From positions 1 to 51,275 of the forward strand of contig CAMATH010000052.1 in NCBI GenBank assembly GCA_945860955.1: DNA of 51,275 bases, read 5' to 3'. The translations under genes and the position numbers were made by a program. The notes beneath the pieces were generated by a model, which saw nothing but the letters and a program-made list of their open reading frames with translations, ran no database searches and was not told the DNA's origin. The stretch is from Planctomicrobium piriforme (GTDB lineage: Bacteria > Planctomycetota > Planctomycetia > Planctomycetales > Planctomycetaceae). Of this stretch, positions 1 to 9,302 are shown piece by piece (position 1 is the first letter of the stretch; each line of letters starts with the position of its first letter).

Positions 1-977
1 TCCGAGTTCGGCTCCAGCAGCAGATGCGTTCCCACGTGCCGCAGGCTCCGTTCGTACGGGTCGATCCGCAGTTCGAAAACGGTCTCTCCGACATCCTTGC
101 CGTCGATCAACGGCTCCAGTAGCGGGTTTCCCGTCGCGTCGAGGTCGAGCAGTTTCTTTTCGAGCGCATCTTCGATTCGCACTTTACCGCTGTCGAGTTT
201 CTTCATCACGAGGCCGACGTTTTAATGCGCGTCGTTCGCGGAAACCCCGGTGTGGGGGCCATCCACGCACAATTCGTCCCATCGGCGAAGGTAGTCCGCC
301 GGGTAGTCTTGTAGTGCCGAGAAGGCCTCCTGCGGGTATTTGCGAAACAGCTCGGCTGATTGCAACAGCCACAGCGGATTCCGCAGCGCCTTCAACAGCG
401 CGGTCTCGTCTTTGAAGTCGGCATGCGTGTTGTAGATTTCGACCCCCGTCACCCCGCGAATCCGCCACTCCATCCGCTCTTCCAGGTGCGACACGAACAT
501 CAAACCATCGCGGCCGCGAATCAGATCGCTCAACCCCTGCGGCGGTTCATTCTCGATGCCCCGCACGCTGCCGGTCGGGTAGCAGAGAAACCCCTTCATC
601 TCGGCTCCCGGGATGCACAGTACCCCATCGTGCAGTCCCTGGTGACCATCCTGGTAGAAGTCGTAATCTTCCGCTGGGTGTTCGGTGAACATCAACACCC
701 GCGTGCCCGCCCGTTTGGCCGCCGCGACAATTTCGTCCAGCGATCCTCGACTGTCATGCGAGAAGCGAGAATGAACATGCAGATTGGCCCGCATGTCGAC
801 GAACCGTCCGGAGCGGACAGGTTCTTCCCGGTTCTTCGACAATTCCAGGATCGACTGCCGAACCCGAACCAGTCGCTCTTCCTTCAGACGGGCCAAGCCA
901 TCGGCGTGGAGCGATCCCACGTACACTGTCGCGAGTAACAGCCAGGAAAGAAATGTGGCCCGGGGGGAGAACGGCAT
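1..977 (-). pseudogene. PHP-domain metal-dependent phosphoesterase, secreted, interrupted by an in-frame stop and cut by the window edge
   Basis: PHP-superfamily hydrolase. From the ATG at 977 there is an N-terminal hydrophobic segment (signal peptide or anchor, about residues 8-23), then PHP metal-ligand motifs: LHVHS (His67, His69), FTEH (His100), GAE (Glu126) and a final NDAH at residues 248-251. A TAA (222-224) follows NDAH directly, yet the same frame stays open to the window edge for 73 more codons, beginning NVGLVMKKLDSG. In PHP proteins NDAH lies well inside the domain and is followed by such sequence, so I read this as one gene with a nonsense codon. A CAA or AAA codon would need only one change to TAA. 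Alternatives are readthrough, a base error, or restart at GTG 209 or ATG 206. A TTG at 998 would add seven residues. The substrate is unknown. It lies 47 bp downstream of the next gene on the same strand. Confidence 0.72.
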
Positions 978-1024
978 CTCAGGTCTCGCGCAGGCCAAAG
1001 CGGTCGGGAATGCGGACGGTCGAA

Positions 1025-1768
1025 CTACTTGGTCGAAATCGCCTGAGCCAACGGTCGCAGCACATGGTCGATCACGTGGGTTTCGAGCAGGCGGTCGCTG
1101 TGTTCACGCAACTGCGACAGCGTTTCTTCGTAGGTGACTCCCGGCGGGAGGCTGCCGTACTGTCGAATGGTGAAGTAGACGCTGATCTGCTCTTCGGGAA
1201 ATTCGCCCCGGCGGACGGACGCGGCGGTGGTTCGCGTTTCAACCAACAGCCGGGCTTGAAGCCGGCATGACTCGTCGAGCGCGATCGTGATCGACGGTTC
1301 AATGTTGATTGGCTGCACCCCCGGAATTGAGAGCAGCCCTTCAAACGCAGGGCTGGTACCCAGAGCTTCCGCGACCAGCGCGTCATGGTTTCCGCGATAG
1401 GAATAATCGAAGCCCATCATGTAGTCGATCGCCTCACAATCGAGCGGGCTGACCGACAGCATATACGGGATCAGTTCCATCACCAGGCGGTGCTGGGCGA
1501 GCGCCGCCTCGACGCTGGGCGGGTTCACATAGCCAGTGCAGACCCGGCGCGGCTCGATCGAAATCCAGCGGTAGTGGCCCCGTTCTTTGTCTTCTTCGAG
1601 GACGAAATCCCCGGACTCGCGGGTGTAGAAGTTGCTCATCGTGGGATAAGTCTTCTGGACCCGTTCGAAGAAGCCCAACACCGTCTCCCGCTGAGCGGGG
1701 AGGGCCATCTCCGTGTTCAGGTTGACGTTGATGTAGTAGTCGTTCGACAGATGTGAGTAGTCGAGCAT
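1025..1768 (-). CDS. Conserved hypothetical protein, 247 aa
   Basis: No family recognised. The protein is soluble-looking, with no signal peptide or membrane segment, begins MLDYSHLSNDYYINVN and has balanced charge. The body contains FDYSYRGNHD and PSITIALDESCRLQARLLVETRT, the latter shaped like a beta-rich strand region. Codon use and GC-rich third positions match its neighbours, which supports a real gene. The ATG at 1768 is the first after a good promoter (1810-1838). A PHP-domain gene follows 47 bp downstream on the same strand, so the two are probably co-transcribed. The divergent DUF4129 gene starts at 1896. Function is not inferred. Confidence 0.7.
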   Translation of the reverse strand: MLDYSHLSNDYYINVNLNTEMALPAQRETVLGFFERVQKTYPTMSNFYTRESGDFVLEEDKERGHYRWISIEPRRVCTGYVNPPSVEAALAQHRLVMELIPYMLSVSPLDCEAIDYMMGFDYSYRGNHDALVAEALGTSPAFEGLLSIPGVQPINIEPSITIALDESCRLQARLLVETRTTAASVRRGEFPEEQISVYFTIRQYGSLPPGVTYEETLSQLREHSDRLLETHVIDHVLRPLAQAISTK

Positions 1769-1809
1769 GGAATTGTGGCCCCGTGGAGTGGTGAAAATGT
1801 CGTGTACGG

Positions 1810-1838
1810 ATTGTATGGAACCGGGAGGATGCGGTCAA
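1810..1838 (-). promoter_or_regulatory. Sigma-70-type promoter for the 1768 gene
   Basis: Read on the minus strand, TTGACC (1838-1833) is separated by 17 bases from TACAAT (1815-1810), near consensus for the housekeeping sigma factor. The -10 box lies about 41 bases upstream of the ATG at 1768, giving a normal leader. On the plus strand, a lone TAAAAT at 1882-1887 sits 8 bases before the divergent start at 1896 and has no clear -35 box. Confidence 0.6.
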
Positions 1839-1895
1839 AGTGTACAGTCCCTGACAGCTACCCCGCAGGCGGGGGTTCGGGTAAAATCCAACCCC

Positions 1896-4052
1896 ATGGC
1901 ACAAACCCGCCGTGAGAAAACCCTCGCCGACTATGTCGTGATCGCAATCAGCCCGGCGCTGATCATGGCGCTGGTGGGGAGTCTGGTCTTTTTCCTGCTG
2001 GAAGTGGTCTATCGCGGTGACCACCCCAGCCGCATTCTGTGGGTGTTGACCTGTTACGTTTTCGGCGCGGTGCTGGTCGCGCGCATCGGGATCGAACAGG
2101 GGAAAGATCGGGCGCAGTTGTTCGGTGCGGCGTTGCTGGTGGCGGCGGGGGTTTTCGCGTTCCGATTTGTCGATGCGTTTTTGATTTCCTGTGGTCTTCT
2201 GGCGGTGATCGCCTGGTGCACCTGGAGACTCACCTGGGACTGCACGCTGATCGATGACGAAGAAGACGCTTCGGGACAGGGACTCTTGCAGGCGGCCGGC
2301 TTGCAGCATTCGCCACCGGCAGCAATCGAAATAGTCGCGACAGGAACGGGGACGGCGGGAACTCAGGCTTCGGTCGAGAGCTTGCCCAAGGATTCGGCGG
2401 CCACGTCGCCGCGCCGTTCGGGGAGAGCGGGCGTTGCGAATTCACTGGTCGATGCCGAGGTGCTTTCCGAAGGGATTCGGGCACCGGTCCCGCAAGTATT
2501 TGCCTCGACATCGGCCCAAGCCGCGAGTGCCGCCGAGCGGGGAGAGAAACTGGATGAACGCGCTCAGAAACAACGTTCCGAACCGCACGCCCCGGGAGTC
2601 TGGGTGGTCTATTTCTCGCTGGCCGCATTGCCCTTGTTTGGGGTCGGACAACTGTTGATACCGGCGGGAGATGCGAGTCGGCGGAACTATGCGTTTCAAC
2701 TGCTTGCGTTGTATGTCGCCGCCGCTCTGGGGTTGTTGCTGACGACGAGTTTTCTCGGACTTCGGCGTTATCTCCGCCAGCGCAAATTGCAGATGCCGGC
2801 GGCCATGACACGGAGCTGGCTCGGCATGGGGGCCACGCTAGCCGTTGCGGTGCTGTTGGTGGCGGCGCTCGTTCCGCGTCCGCAGGGGGAATACACCGTG
2901 ACCGACTTGGTCGACCAACTCGACAAGCAGGTGGCCGCCTCTCGAGTCGCGGTTCTCGGTGGTGACCACGGTCAGGGTGAAGGGCGACGGATGGGGGACG
3001 TCCAACCCAACGCGCCACCGGGAGAAGGTGGTGGGAAACAGAAGCCGGAACCCGGGGGGAACAAAGCGGCTGAAAAAGGGGCTGAGCAGCAGCCGGATAA
3101 CCAGGCTGGGCAACCGAAAGGAGGTCAAGAGCCGGGAGGGCAGGGGGCTGCGGGACAGAATCCCGGGACAGCTCCAGGTCAGGAAAAGTCAGGAGACAAG
3201 TCGGGTGGTCAAGGCCCAAAAGGGGACGGTTCATCGCCTTCGAATTCTCCGCCGTCGGGTGATCAAAAGTCTCAAAAGCAGCCGGGCGGCGAACAACAGA
3301 CGCAGGGGAACGATGCCCGTGAGCCATCGGCGAATAACAAGTCCCCATCACAGCCCAAGGACGGTGGTAGCGGCGGCAAATCGGGGGACGCGAAACAAGC
3401 CCCCGACGCCGGGAAACAACAACAGCAACAGCAGCAACAACGACAGGGCGATCCAGGGACCGGGCGACCAGCCGACGTTCCGCGTGATACCCCCAGCGAC
3501 CCGGGGAAATCCCCTTGGTCGACAATCACCAATGCGCTCTCGCAATTTGGCGGCTGGGTGAAATGGTTGTTCTACGTGATCGTCGCCGTGGTGGGACTGT
3601 ACTTCCTGTTCCGAAACTGGTCGGCGGTCGTTACCTTTTTGTCCCGGTTGTGGGCCGAGTTGTTGGGCTTGTTTGGATGGAAATCCGTTTCGGCCGAATC
3701 GGCGTCCGCAGAGTCGGCGGTTCAAAAGTCGGTGGACCGTCCGTTTTCGGCATTCGATAATCCGTTTGCGAACGGAACCGCCCGTCGGATGAAATTGCCG
3801 CAACTGCTCGACTATTCGTTCCAGGCACTGGAAGCCTGGGCGCGGGAAAAGCGGGTTCCACGCTCGCTGGACCAGACCCCCTGGGAGTTCGCCGAGGCAT
3901 TGGGCGAGCGAATCCCAGACATCGAACAGGACGCCTCCAAGACGGCTCAGCTTTACGCGCAGGTCGCGTATGCGAAGAAGTCGCCTGGGGGGGAAAGCCT
4001 GGACGTTCTCGAGCGGTTGTGGCGACGGATGGACGCGGGGGCGGCGGCGTAG
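1896..4052 (+). CDS. Multi-spanning membrane protein with disordered Gly/Gln/Pro linker and C-terminal DUF4129 domain
   Basis: 718 aa from the ATG at 1896. The frame opens upstream to 1767, but that would overlap the divergent gene and adds unlikely residues. An N-terminal pair of membrane helices (about residues 15-40 and 45-90) is followed by a soluble stretch. More helices lie near residues 235-320, then a linker of about 185 residues (nt 2960-3515) very rich in G, Q, P, K and S, including a run of eight Gln. One further helix (about nt 3560-3620) is followed by a cytoplasmic tail at nt 3790-4030 that resembles DUF4129 (LLDYSFQALEAWA, WEFAEAL, AQLYAQVAY). DUF4129 proteins often accompany transglutaminase and MoxR/DUF58 genes, but none of those is adjacent here. 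Role unknown, envelope-associated. Confidence 0.72.
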   Translation: MAQTRREKTLADYVVIAISPALIMALVGSLVFFLLEVVYRGDHPSRILWVLTCYVFGAVLVARIGIEQGKDRAQLFGAALLVAAGVFAFRFVDAFLISCGLLAVIAWCTWRLTWDCTLIDDEEDASGQGLLQAAGLQHSPPAAIEIVATGTGTAGTQASVESLPKDSAATSPRRSGRAGVANSLVDAEVLSEGIRAPVPQVFASTSAQAASAAERGEKLDERAQKQRSEPHAPGVWVVYFSLAALPLFGVGQLLIPAGDASRRNYAFQLLALYVAAALGLLLTTSFLGLRRYLRQRKLQMPAAMTRSWLGMGATLAVAVLLVAALVPRPQGEYTVTDLVDQLDKQVAASRVAVLGGDHGQGEGRRMGDVQPNAPPGEGGGKQKPEPGGNKAAEKGAEQQPDNQAGQPKGGQEPGGQGAAGQNPGTAPGQEKSGDKSGGQGPKGDGSSPSNSPPSGDQKSQKQPGGEQQTQGNDAREPSANNKSPSQPKDGGSGGKSGDAKQAPDAGKQQQQQQQQRQGDPGTGRPADVPRDTPSDPGKSPWSTITNALSQFGGWVKWLFYVIVAVVGLYFLFRNWSAVVTFLSRLWAELLGLFGWKSVSAESASAESAVQKSVDRPFSAFDNPFANGTARRMKLPQLLDYSFQALEAWAREKRVPRSLDQTPWEFAEALGERIPDIEQDASKTAQLYAQVAYAKKSPGGESLDVLERLWRRMDAGAAA

Positions 4053-4071
4053 CGTGGAATTCAATCCACGC
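4049..4071. repeat. Short palindromic repeat GTAGCGTGGA..TCCACGC, copy 1
   Basis: An imperfect hairpin (GCGTGGA and TCCACGC arms) begins inside the stop codon of the DUF4129 gene. A second copy in the same orientation lies at 47191-47213. It may form a hairpin at the mRNA 3' end, but no T-tract follows, so I do not call it a terminator. Confidence 0.6.
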
Positions 4072-4182
4072 GACAGTGCCAGAAATTCCGTGCTGCGATA
4101 AACTACGACTTTGCTCGCTTCAAGCCCGTCCCGTCAACAATATCGACAGTCAAATTCATTCTTCCGTTGTCAGGTTGGATCC

Positions 4183-4773
4183 ATGATGGTGTTCGCTCGC
4201 TTCGCGGCGGTCTGCGTGGTTGTTGGTCTGGTGACCGGTTGCACGGAGTCAAGCTCCACACCGCCGGCCGGTGGAGGGGCGGGTTCAACGACCGGCGGAT
4301 CGGCCGGCATCCCTGCCACACCTTCCAGGCCACCGGCCGCCCCGGCTGGCCCCACCCGTCACCAGGGAACCGGTTTCAGCCTTGAGGTTCCCACGGGATG
4401 GAAGGTGTTCACTGCGCCAGGATCGTTCACGCTTTATCCCGACGGACGATCGGGCGACGCCTCAATGGGGGTCACTATGATCGCCTATCCTCCAGGAACC
4501 GCCGCTGATACGTATCTGACGAAGCAGACGAGTTTCGCGATTTCACAGACAGGAAACTTGGAAGCGACGGGGGCCACGATCGCGGGACACCCGGCACTGC
4601 GGCGAGTCTTTGTGTTTGATCCAACCAAAGGCACGGCGGCCGATCGGCTGAGTTACGACATCGCCACTCCAAAGGGAGTCTACTATGTGATTTGCACGGT
4701 CAAAAACGCAGACGAGTTCGCGACCATCCTTCCGGTGTACGAACAGATCGTCAATTCGATGAAGTTCGAATGA
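4183..4773 (+). CDS. Putative lipoprotein with PsbP-like C-terminal region
   Basis: 196 aa. The frame is open to 4111, but the tandem ATGs at 4183 and 4186 begin a textbook lipoprotein signal: MMVFARFAAV, a hydrophobic core, and lipobox VTGC. A Ser/Gly/Pro/Thr linker follows the lipidated Cys. The mature region (GFSLEVPTGW, then SMGVTMIAYPPG and ending EQIVNSMKFE) resembles the fold of PsbP/LpqN-type proteins, where a short Phe-x-x-x-x-P-x-x-W motif starts the domain. This link is a pattern impression, not a search result. The predicted location is membrane-anchored, facing the periplasm. The gene stands alone. Upstream is 130 bp with a repeat, downstream a gene-poor repeat region. Confidence 0.68.
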   Translation: MMVFARFAAVCVVVGLVTGCTESSSTPPAGGGAGSTTGGSAGIPATPSRPPAAPAGPTRHQGTGFSLEVPTGWKVFTAPGSFTLYPDGRSGDASMGVTMIAYPPGTAADTYLTKQTSFAISQTGNLEATGATIAGHPALRRVFVFDPTKGTAADRLSYDIATPKGVYYVICTVKNADEFATILPVYEQIVNSMKFE

Positions 4774-5234
4774 TCGTCTTGGGGCAGACCTGTGCGTCGT
4801 TCTGACGGCGTGATCGCAGCGGCGGTCAGTCTTTCGGAGATTGTAGCCCGCATTTTTCAAATGCGCGGCCCAATGTGCGCTCTCCGTCCCTCGACGCACT
4901 CGGGGCTGGCGCAACCCCACAGGCGAGCTTTCCGTCGCAAGATGAATGGGACGTCGTCGGGGCTTCGCCTCTTCGCCGGGACTCTCGAAAGTCCGCGACG
5001 CCCTTCGTCGAATGGGTTCGAACACGATGAAGTCGTGATCAACTCCTTGAGTCCCTGTACGCAAATGTTGTCACCGCACGAATCCTGGGGGTGGTTCGTT
5101 GTGAGTTCTGGGGCTGCCCCCAGTGCATTGTAATGACGGCGGTGGCACATCGGAGGCAGTCTTTCGGAGAAAGACGCCTACGTTTTGAGTGCGCGGCCCG
5201 TCTAAAATGTTGCATTTTCCGCGTAACAGTTTTT
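4774..5234. other. Gene-free stretch with dispersed repeats
   Basis: No coding frame here is convincing. It holds a 29-base palindromic repeat (4843-4871) whose near-identical inverted copy is at 31461-31489. The phrase AGTCTTTCGGAGA occurs twice (about 4828 and 5158), and a partial GCGGCCC/TAAAATG motif lies near 5190. It separates the lipoprotein gene from the 3' end of a convergent glycosyltransferase gene. Confidence 0.6.
4843..4871. repeat. 29-bp palindromic repeat GTAGCCCGCATTTT..AAATGCGCGGCCC, copy 1
   Basis: GTAGCCCGCAT, then TTTTC, then AAATGCGCGGCCC. The inverted copy at 31461-31489 differs at only a couple of central positions. The arms GCGCATTT and AAATGCGG pair, so it can fold. 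It belongs to a REP-like intergenic family. Confidence 0.65.
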
Positions 5235-6356
5235 CTACCTTGCGTCGCCCGCCGCACTACGCAAGTACAGCGCTTCATATTGCTCAACCATTTTTTGCCA
5301 GGTGAATTCCCGCGCGACCCGCTCACGCCCGGCATAGCCCAGTTCACTGGCGCGCCCGGGGTCGCTGAGCAACTCGCACATCGCGACCGCCAATTCCCGA
5401 GAGTCTCGTGGCGGAACACACCAACCGCTGATTCCCGGTCGCACCAATTCCAAAACCCCTTCGACGCGCGTCGCGATCACAGGGAGCCCCGCCGCCATCG
5501 CTTCAAGAACCACATTCGGCATTCCCTCCCACAGCGATGGCAGAACCAGCCCGCTGCCAGCCGCCAGGATTTGGGGAATGTCCCCCCGCCAACCCGCGAA
5601 GTGAACCCGGTCCGTGAGATTCAATTCCCGCACGCGCGTTTCCGAGTCGTGGCGTTGAGAGCCCTCTCCCACGATCAGCCAATGCGCCGCCGTGTACTCT
5701 CGCGCAACTTCCGGAATCGCATCCCACAGAAACGGTAATCCTTTCTGAATGTCGAGTCTGCCAACCGTCAGCAGGATTGGAGCCCCTTTGGGAATTCCCC
5801 ACTGCGTCGGATCCGCCGGCTCAACAGCGGAGAACCGATCCAGGTCGACCCCGTTCGGAATCACTTCGATGCGGTCTGCTGGCAGTCCCGCGACGTCGCG
5901 GCTGAAATCGGCCACCGCCGCGCTCACGCAGACGTGAGTCTGCACCCAGCGGCTGGTCCAACGGTCGATTCGGAGCGGCCATCGACTGCGGCGTTCCGCC
6001 ACTCGAATCCCCGAGAGGATTGTCCGAACCCCCGCCAGTTTCCCGGCGATGCGCCCCGCCAGATTGGCATGAAACAACCAGGTTTGAAGAATATCGGGCC
6101 GGAGCCGCTTGAGTTCTTTCCGTAATCTGTCGACGATTCCCCAATCCCAGCGGGACCGCGCCCCCAGCGAAATCGTCAGAATTCCATGCTGTTCCAGGAC
6201 GTCCGCCAGCGGTCCGCGTGGTGCCAGACTGATCACGGTCGGATCAAATCGGGAACGGTCCAGGCGGGTTGCCAGTTCGACCAGTGCGCGCTCGGCTCCC
6301 CCCGGGTCCAGTTCTGTGATGCAGAACGTGACGCGAATTCGGTCGGCCGACGACAT
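5235..6356 (-). CDS. Family 4 glycosyltransferase (GT-B fold)
   Basis: 373 aa, typical for GT4. The N-terminal Rossmann half begins VTFCITELDPGGAERAL, where the GGAE glycine loop is diagnostic. The middle has VIPNGVDLDRF and ILLTVGRLDIQKG, the linker and donor-site strand. The C-terminal half carries LPSLWEGMPNVVLEAMAAGLP, the E-x7-E nucleotide-sugar motif. It transfers a sugar from an activated donor to an unknown acceptor, probably in cell-surface polysaccharide or glycolipid synthesis at the cytoplasmic membrane. No other glycan gene is adjacent, so the acceptor cannot be guessed. Its ATG lies only 14 bp from the divergent queA start, so each promoter must overlap the other gene unless one start is misassigned. 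Confidence 0.88.
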   Translation of the reverse strand: MSSADRIRVTFCITELDPGGAERALVELATRLDRSRFDPTVISLAPRGPLADVLEQHGILTISLGARSRWDWGIVDRLRKELKRLRPDILQTWLFHANLAGRIAGKLAGVRTILSGIRVAERRSRWPLRIDRWTSRWVQTHVCVSAAVADFSRDVAGLPADRIEVIPNGVDLDRFSAVEPADPTQWGIPKGAPILLTVGRLDIQKGLPFLWDAIPEVAREYTAAHWLIVGEGSQRHDSETRVRELNLTDRVHFAGWRGDIPQILAAGSGLVLPSLWEGMPNVVLEAMAAGLPVIATRVEGVLELVRPGISGWCVPPRDSRELAVAMCELLSDPGRASELGYAGRERVAREFTWQKMVEQYEALYLRSAAGDAR

Positions 6357-6370
6357 ACAATGGAACCCCC

Positions 6371-7429
6371 ATGACGGATGAACTCGCGGACTACGACTAT
6401 ACGCTACCGGAGGATCGAATCGCCCGCCACCCGGCGGAACGCCGGGACGCTGCGCGGTTGATGCATGTCGACCGTGACAGCGGTCGAATCTCGCACCATG
6501 CCGTCTGCGACTTGCCAGGGCTGCTGCGTCCCAACGACCGGCTGATTCTCAACGACACGCGCGTCCTCCCCGCCAGATTGTTCGGCGTGCGGGCCGCGAC
6601 CGGGGGACGCTGGGAAGGCTTGTACCTGGAGACAGACGCCGGTGGCGAATGGCGGCTACTCGCAAGTACCCGCGGAAAGGTCCGAGAAGGAGAGGTGATC
6701 GACATCCACCCGGCTCACGACACATCGTCGCACGATCGCCTGCATCTGCGGTTGATCAGCCGCGATGACGGAGGCGTCTGGACGATGAAGCCGGTTGTTG
6801 CATGCGACGTTTTGGCGACGTTGGCCCGGTTTGGAACGTTGCCGCTTCCTCCCTACATGGATCGTGGATTGGCGGACCGGAACGATTTCGAACGCTATCA
6901 GACGGTCTACGCGGAACATCCCGGATCGGTCGCCGCGCCGACGGCGGGACTGCACTTCACGCCGGAATTGTTGAAGCGGTGTGCCGCCGTGGGAATCTCC
7001 CATTCGTTTGTGACACTGCATGTGGGGATCGGCACGTTTCGACCGATTTCGGTCAGTCGGCTGGACGATCACAAAATGCACAGCGAGTGGTGCGATGTTT
7101 CCGCCCAGACAGCCGCCGCGTTGACCGCAACGCGGGCGGCGGGGGGACGCGTTGTGGGTGTCGGGACAACGTCGACGCGAACTTTGGAAACGGCGGCCCG
7201 TGTTGGATTCGGCCAACCCTGGCGCGGGTCGACCGACATCTTCATTCGTCCCCCGTATGAATTTCAGGCAGTGGACGTCCAACTCACAAACTTCCATCTG
7301 CCGCGCTCGTCGCTGCTAGTACTGGTCTCGGCGTTCGCCGGCCGGGAGTTGATCCGACAGGCGTACGACGAGGCGATCCGCGATGGGTACCGCTTCTACA
7401 GCTATGGGGACGCGATGTTGATCACGTGA
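6371..7429 (+). CDS. queA: S-adenosylmethionine:tRNA ribosyltransferase-isomerase
   Basis: 352 aa, the usual length. QueA moves and isomerises the ribosyl group of SAM onto 7-aminomethyl-7-deazaguanine at tRNA position 34, giving epoxyqueuosine. Signatures in order: DYDYTLPEDRIARHPAERRD at the N-terminus, LILNDTRVLPARLFG, the PTAGLHFT motif, HVGIGTF, GVGTTSTRTLE and LTNFHLPRSSLL near the C-terminus. ATG 6371 fits the conserved N-terminus. The upstream gene reads the other way with only 14 bp between starts. No other queuosine gene lies in the window. Confidence 0.96.
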   Translation: MTDELADYDYTLPEDRIARHPAERRDAARLMHVDRDSGRISHHAVCDLPGLLRPNDRLILNDTRVLPARLFGVRAATGGRWEGLYLETDAGGEWRLLASTRGKVREGEVIDIHPAHDTSSHDRLHLRLISRDDGGVWTMKPVVACDVLATLARFGTLPLPPYMDRGLADRNDFERYQTVYAEHPGSVAAPTAGLHFTPELLKRCAAVGISHSFVTLHVGIGTFRPISVSRLDDHKMHSEWCDVSAQTAAALTATRAAGGRVVGVGTTSTRTLETAARVGFGQPWRGSTDIFIRPPYEFQAVDVQLTNFHLPRSSLLVLVSAFAGRELIRQAYDEAIRDGYRFYSYGDAMLIT

Positions 7430-7655
7430 GTTTGATTGAAGGCGACTGAATTCGGTCCGTTGTGCGATCCAGTATGTGTGCGTGTGTCCATCTGTGTGGG
7501 CTGTCGCATTGTAAATTGCGAACCGGTCCCGGGAGGCTTTGTCGGTCTGACCTCTGAATCTCTACCAATCTTACGTAGTCGGTACCACCCCACCGCGTCA
7601 AACGAACCTCCCCGTCGTCTGCCGATCCTCCCAGTACGGACAACCTCATGGATTC

Positions 7656-9284
7656 ATGGTGGAAAACTGGCGGGATGCAAGGATGTCAAACCGGTTTGCG
7701 GGTGCGGAGCGTTTGGGGGATCGTCGCCGACGTCGGCTGGCGACTCAGATGGACGCGCCCCCGGAAACCGACCTTGCGGAAGAAACTCTCTCCTCGCCGC
7801 GGCGGCGCTTTGAATTCCGGGTGGATTCTCCCAACACCACCCCCTCGGCGCCGGAATTGCCGCTAGAGAATCTCGTTCCGTTGGCGTGGTGGAAATATAC
7901 CCTCGTTGCTACCGGCGCGGTGGCCATCATTGGTTTACTGGCTGCTGCGAGCAGGTACTCTACAGACTTGGCGGCCATTGGCGGTCCGGGCGTCGAAACG
8001 TTGCTCGATGCCACCACCACTCCCCTGCCATCCGCTTTCGGCGCACTCCTATTGGCTGTCGCCAGTCTATTCGCCTGGCTGACTGCGTGGGGTCGCTCGC
8101 GAAGCGTTCGCGACTTTTCCGGCAGCTATCATCGCTGGCAGCGCATTGCGATTGCCGCATTCGCGTTCGCGGCCGCCCACGCGCTTCGGCTGCATCACGT
8201 TTGCGTCGCGACCGTGGTCCACTTTGTGCCGCGAGACGTATGGCGTCGCGAGACCGTGTTGTGGCTCCTTCCGACGGTTGTCGCGGCGGCCGCTTGTGGC
8301 GGGGCGGTTCGGCGTGAAGTGACCCGCTCGCGAGCCAGTACCATCCTTCTGTTGTTGGCGAGTTTGTTCTACGTGATCGCAGCGGTTCTGCAATTGAAGA
8401 TGGAAGCGTTGCTCGAAGATCTGCCGCGGACGGTTCTGGTCCAGACGCTGGTCCTTCTCGGACATGCGACGGTTGCGATGTGCTTCTGGGTCCACGCCCG
8501 CTTCGTGTTGTATTTCAACCCCGACCCGGTGGAATCGAATTCAGCAAGGGGACAAGTTGGCCGCCCGAGTCTGCGATTCCTCACGCGTTGGTTCGCACGG
8601 CGGGCATCTCGCCCTGAAATCGCAATCGATGCGGGCAAGTCCGAGGTCGGGGAATCTGAACCCCACGACGAAGCGGAAGAATCGGAAGCGGTCGCGAAGA
8701 CACAACGACGAAAACCACCAAAGCGTCCGGTACGTAAGCCCGCGGCGACAACAAGTAAGCCGCGGCGCGAAGTTGAGTCGAGCAACGACCCCGATCCGGA
8801 TGACTCTGAGCCCGCTGCTCCAACGGACGTGCCTGACGACTCGTGCGATTTGGCGAACGAGATTTCGCTTTCCGACAGCAGTCAACCGATCCTCCATACC
8901 GCTGCGGAGAGTTCGGTTTCCGATCAGAAACCGGTCGAGGTGCCAGCACCGGAACGGTCGACCAACTCACCGTTGAATCCCGCGAGTCACGATCGTCGCG
9001 ACAACCTTGTGCCGACCGAATGGGAAACCGCGCCCGCTCCAATGCCGTTGCGGTCGCCGGAGGCGAAGCCAACGATCCCCGCGGTACCGGTTAATGCCGC
9101 GGACATCGCGGAGCCAGAGGAATTCCAGTGTACCGACGCCCCCTCGGCAGGTTGCGCCTCCGCCGACGACGAGGATGAAGAAGGAGATAGTGCCGGCAAT
9201 CTCAACTTGAAAGGGTTGAGCAAGAAGGAGCGGCGACGGATGAAGCAACAGCAGCGGGAACGCGAACGGTCTCAGCAGAAATAG
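7656..9284 (+). CDS. Six-span membrane protein with long disordered charged tail
   Basis: 542 aa from ATG 7656. ATG 7683 is an equally possible start, and neither has a good ribosome-binding site. Residues 1-75 are polar. Hydrophobic segments follow at about 82-99, 126-145, 163-180, 200-218, 228-246 and 258-285. The rest (about 290-542) is low-complexity and charged, with acidic Glu/Asp runs, KPPKRP-type basic patches, and a strongly basic end (KKERRRMKQQQRERERSQ). The layout suggests a membrane anchor with a cytoplasmic disordered arm that could contact nucleic acid or acidic partners. No family recognised. It converges with recJ, the stops being 18 bp apart. Confidence 0.72.
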   Translation: MVENWRDARMSNRFAGAERLGDRRRRRLATQMDAPPETDLAEETLSSPRRRFEFRVDSPNTTPSAPELPLENLVPLAWWKYTLVATGAVAIIGLLAAASRYSTDLAAIGGPGVETLLDATTTPLPSAFGALLLAVASLFAWLTAWGRSRSVRDFSGSYHRWQRIAIAAFAFAAAHALRLHHVCVATVVHFVPRDVWRRETVLWLLPTVVAAAACGGAVRREVTRSRASTILLLLASLFYVIAAVLQLKMEALLEDLPRTVLVQTLVLLGHATVAMCFWVHARFVLYFNPDPVESNSARGQVGRPSLRFLTRWFARRASRPEIAIDAGKSEVGESEPHDEAEESEAVAKTQRRKPPKRPVRKPAATTSKPRREVESSNDPDPDDSEPAAPTDVPDDSCDLANEISLSDSSQPILHTAAESSVSDQKPVEVPAPERSTNSPLNPASHDRRDNLVPTEWETAPAPMPLRSPEAKPTIPAVPVNAADIAEPEEFQCTDAPSAGCASADDEDEEGDSAGNLNLKGLSKKERRRMKQQQRERERSQQK

Positions 9285-9302
9285 TCACTGATTCCGGTCT
9301 CG

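Noticed and set aside
4792-5133. Open frames in both strands of the 4774-5234 gap
   Set aside because: They follow dispersed repeat sequence and have no plausible start or domain.
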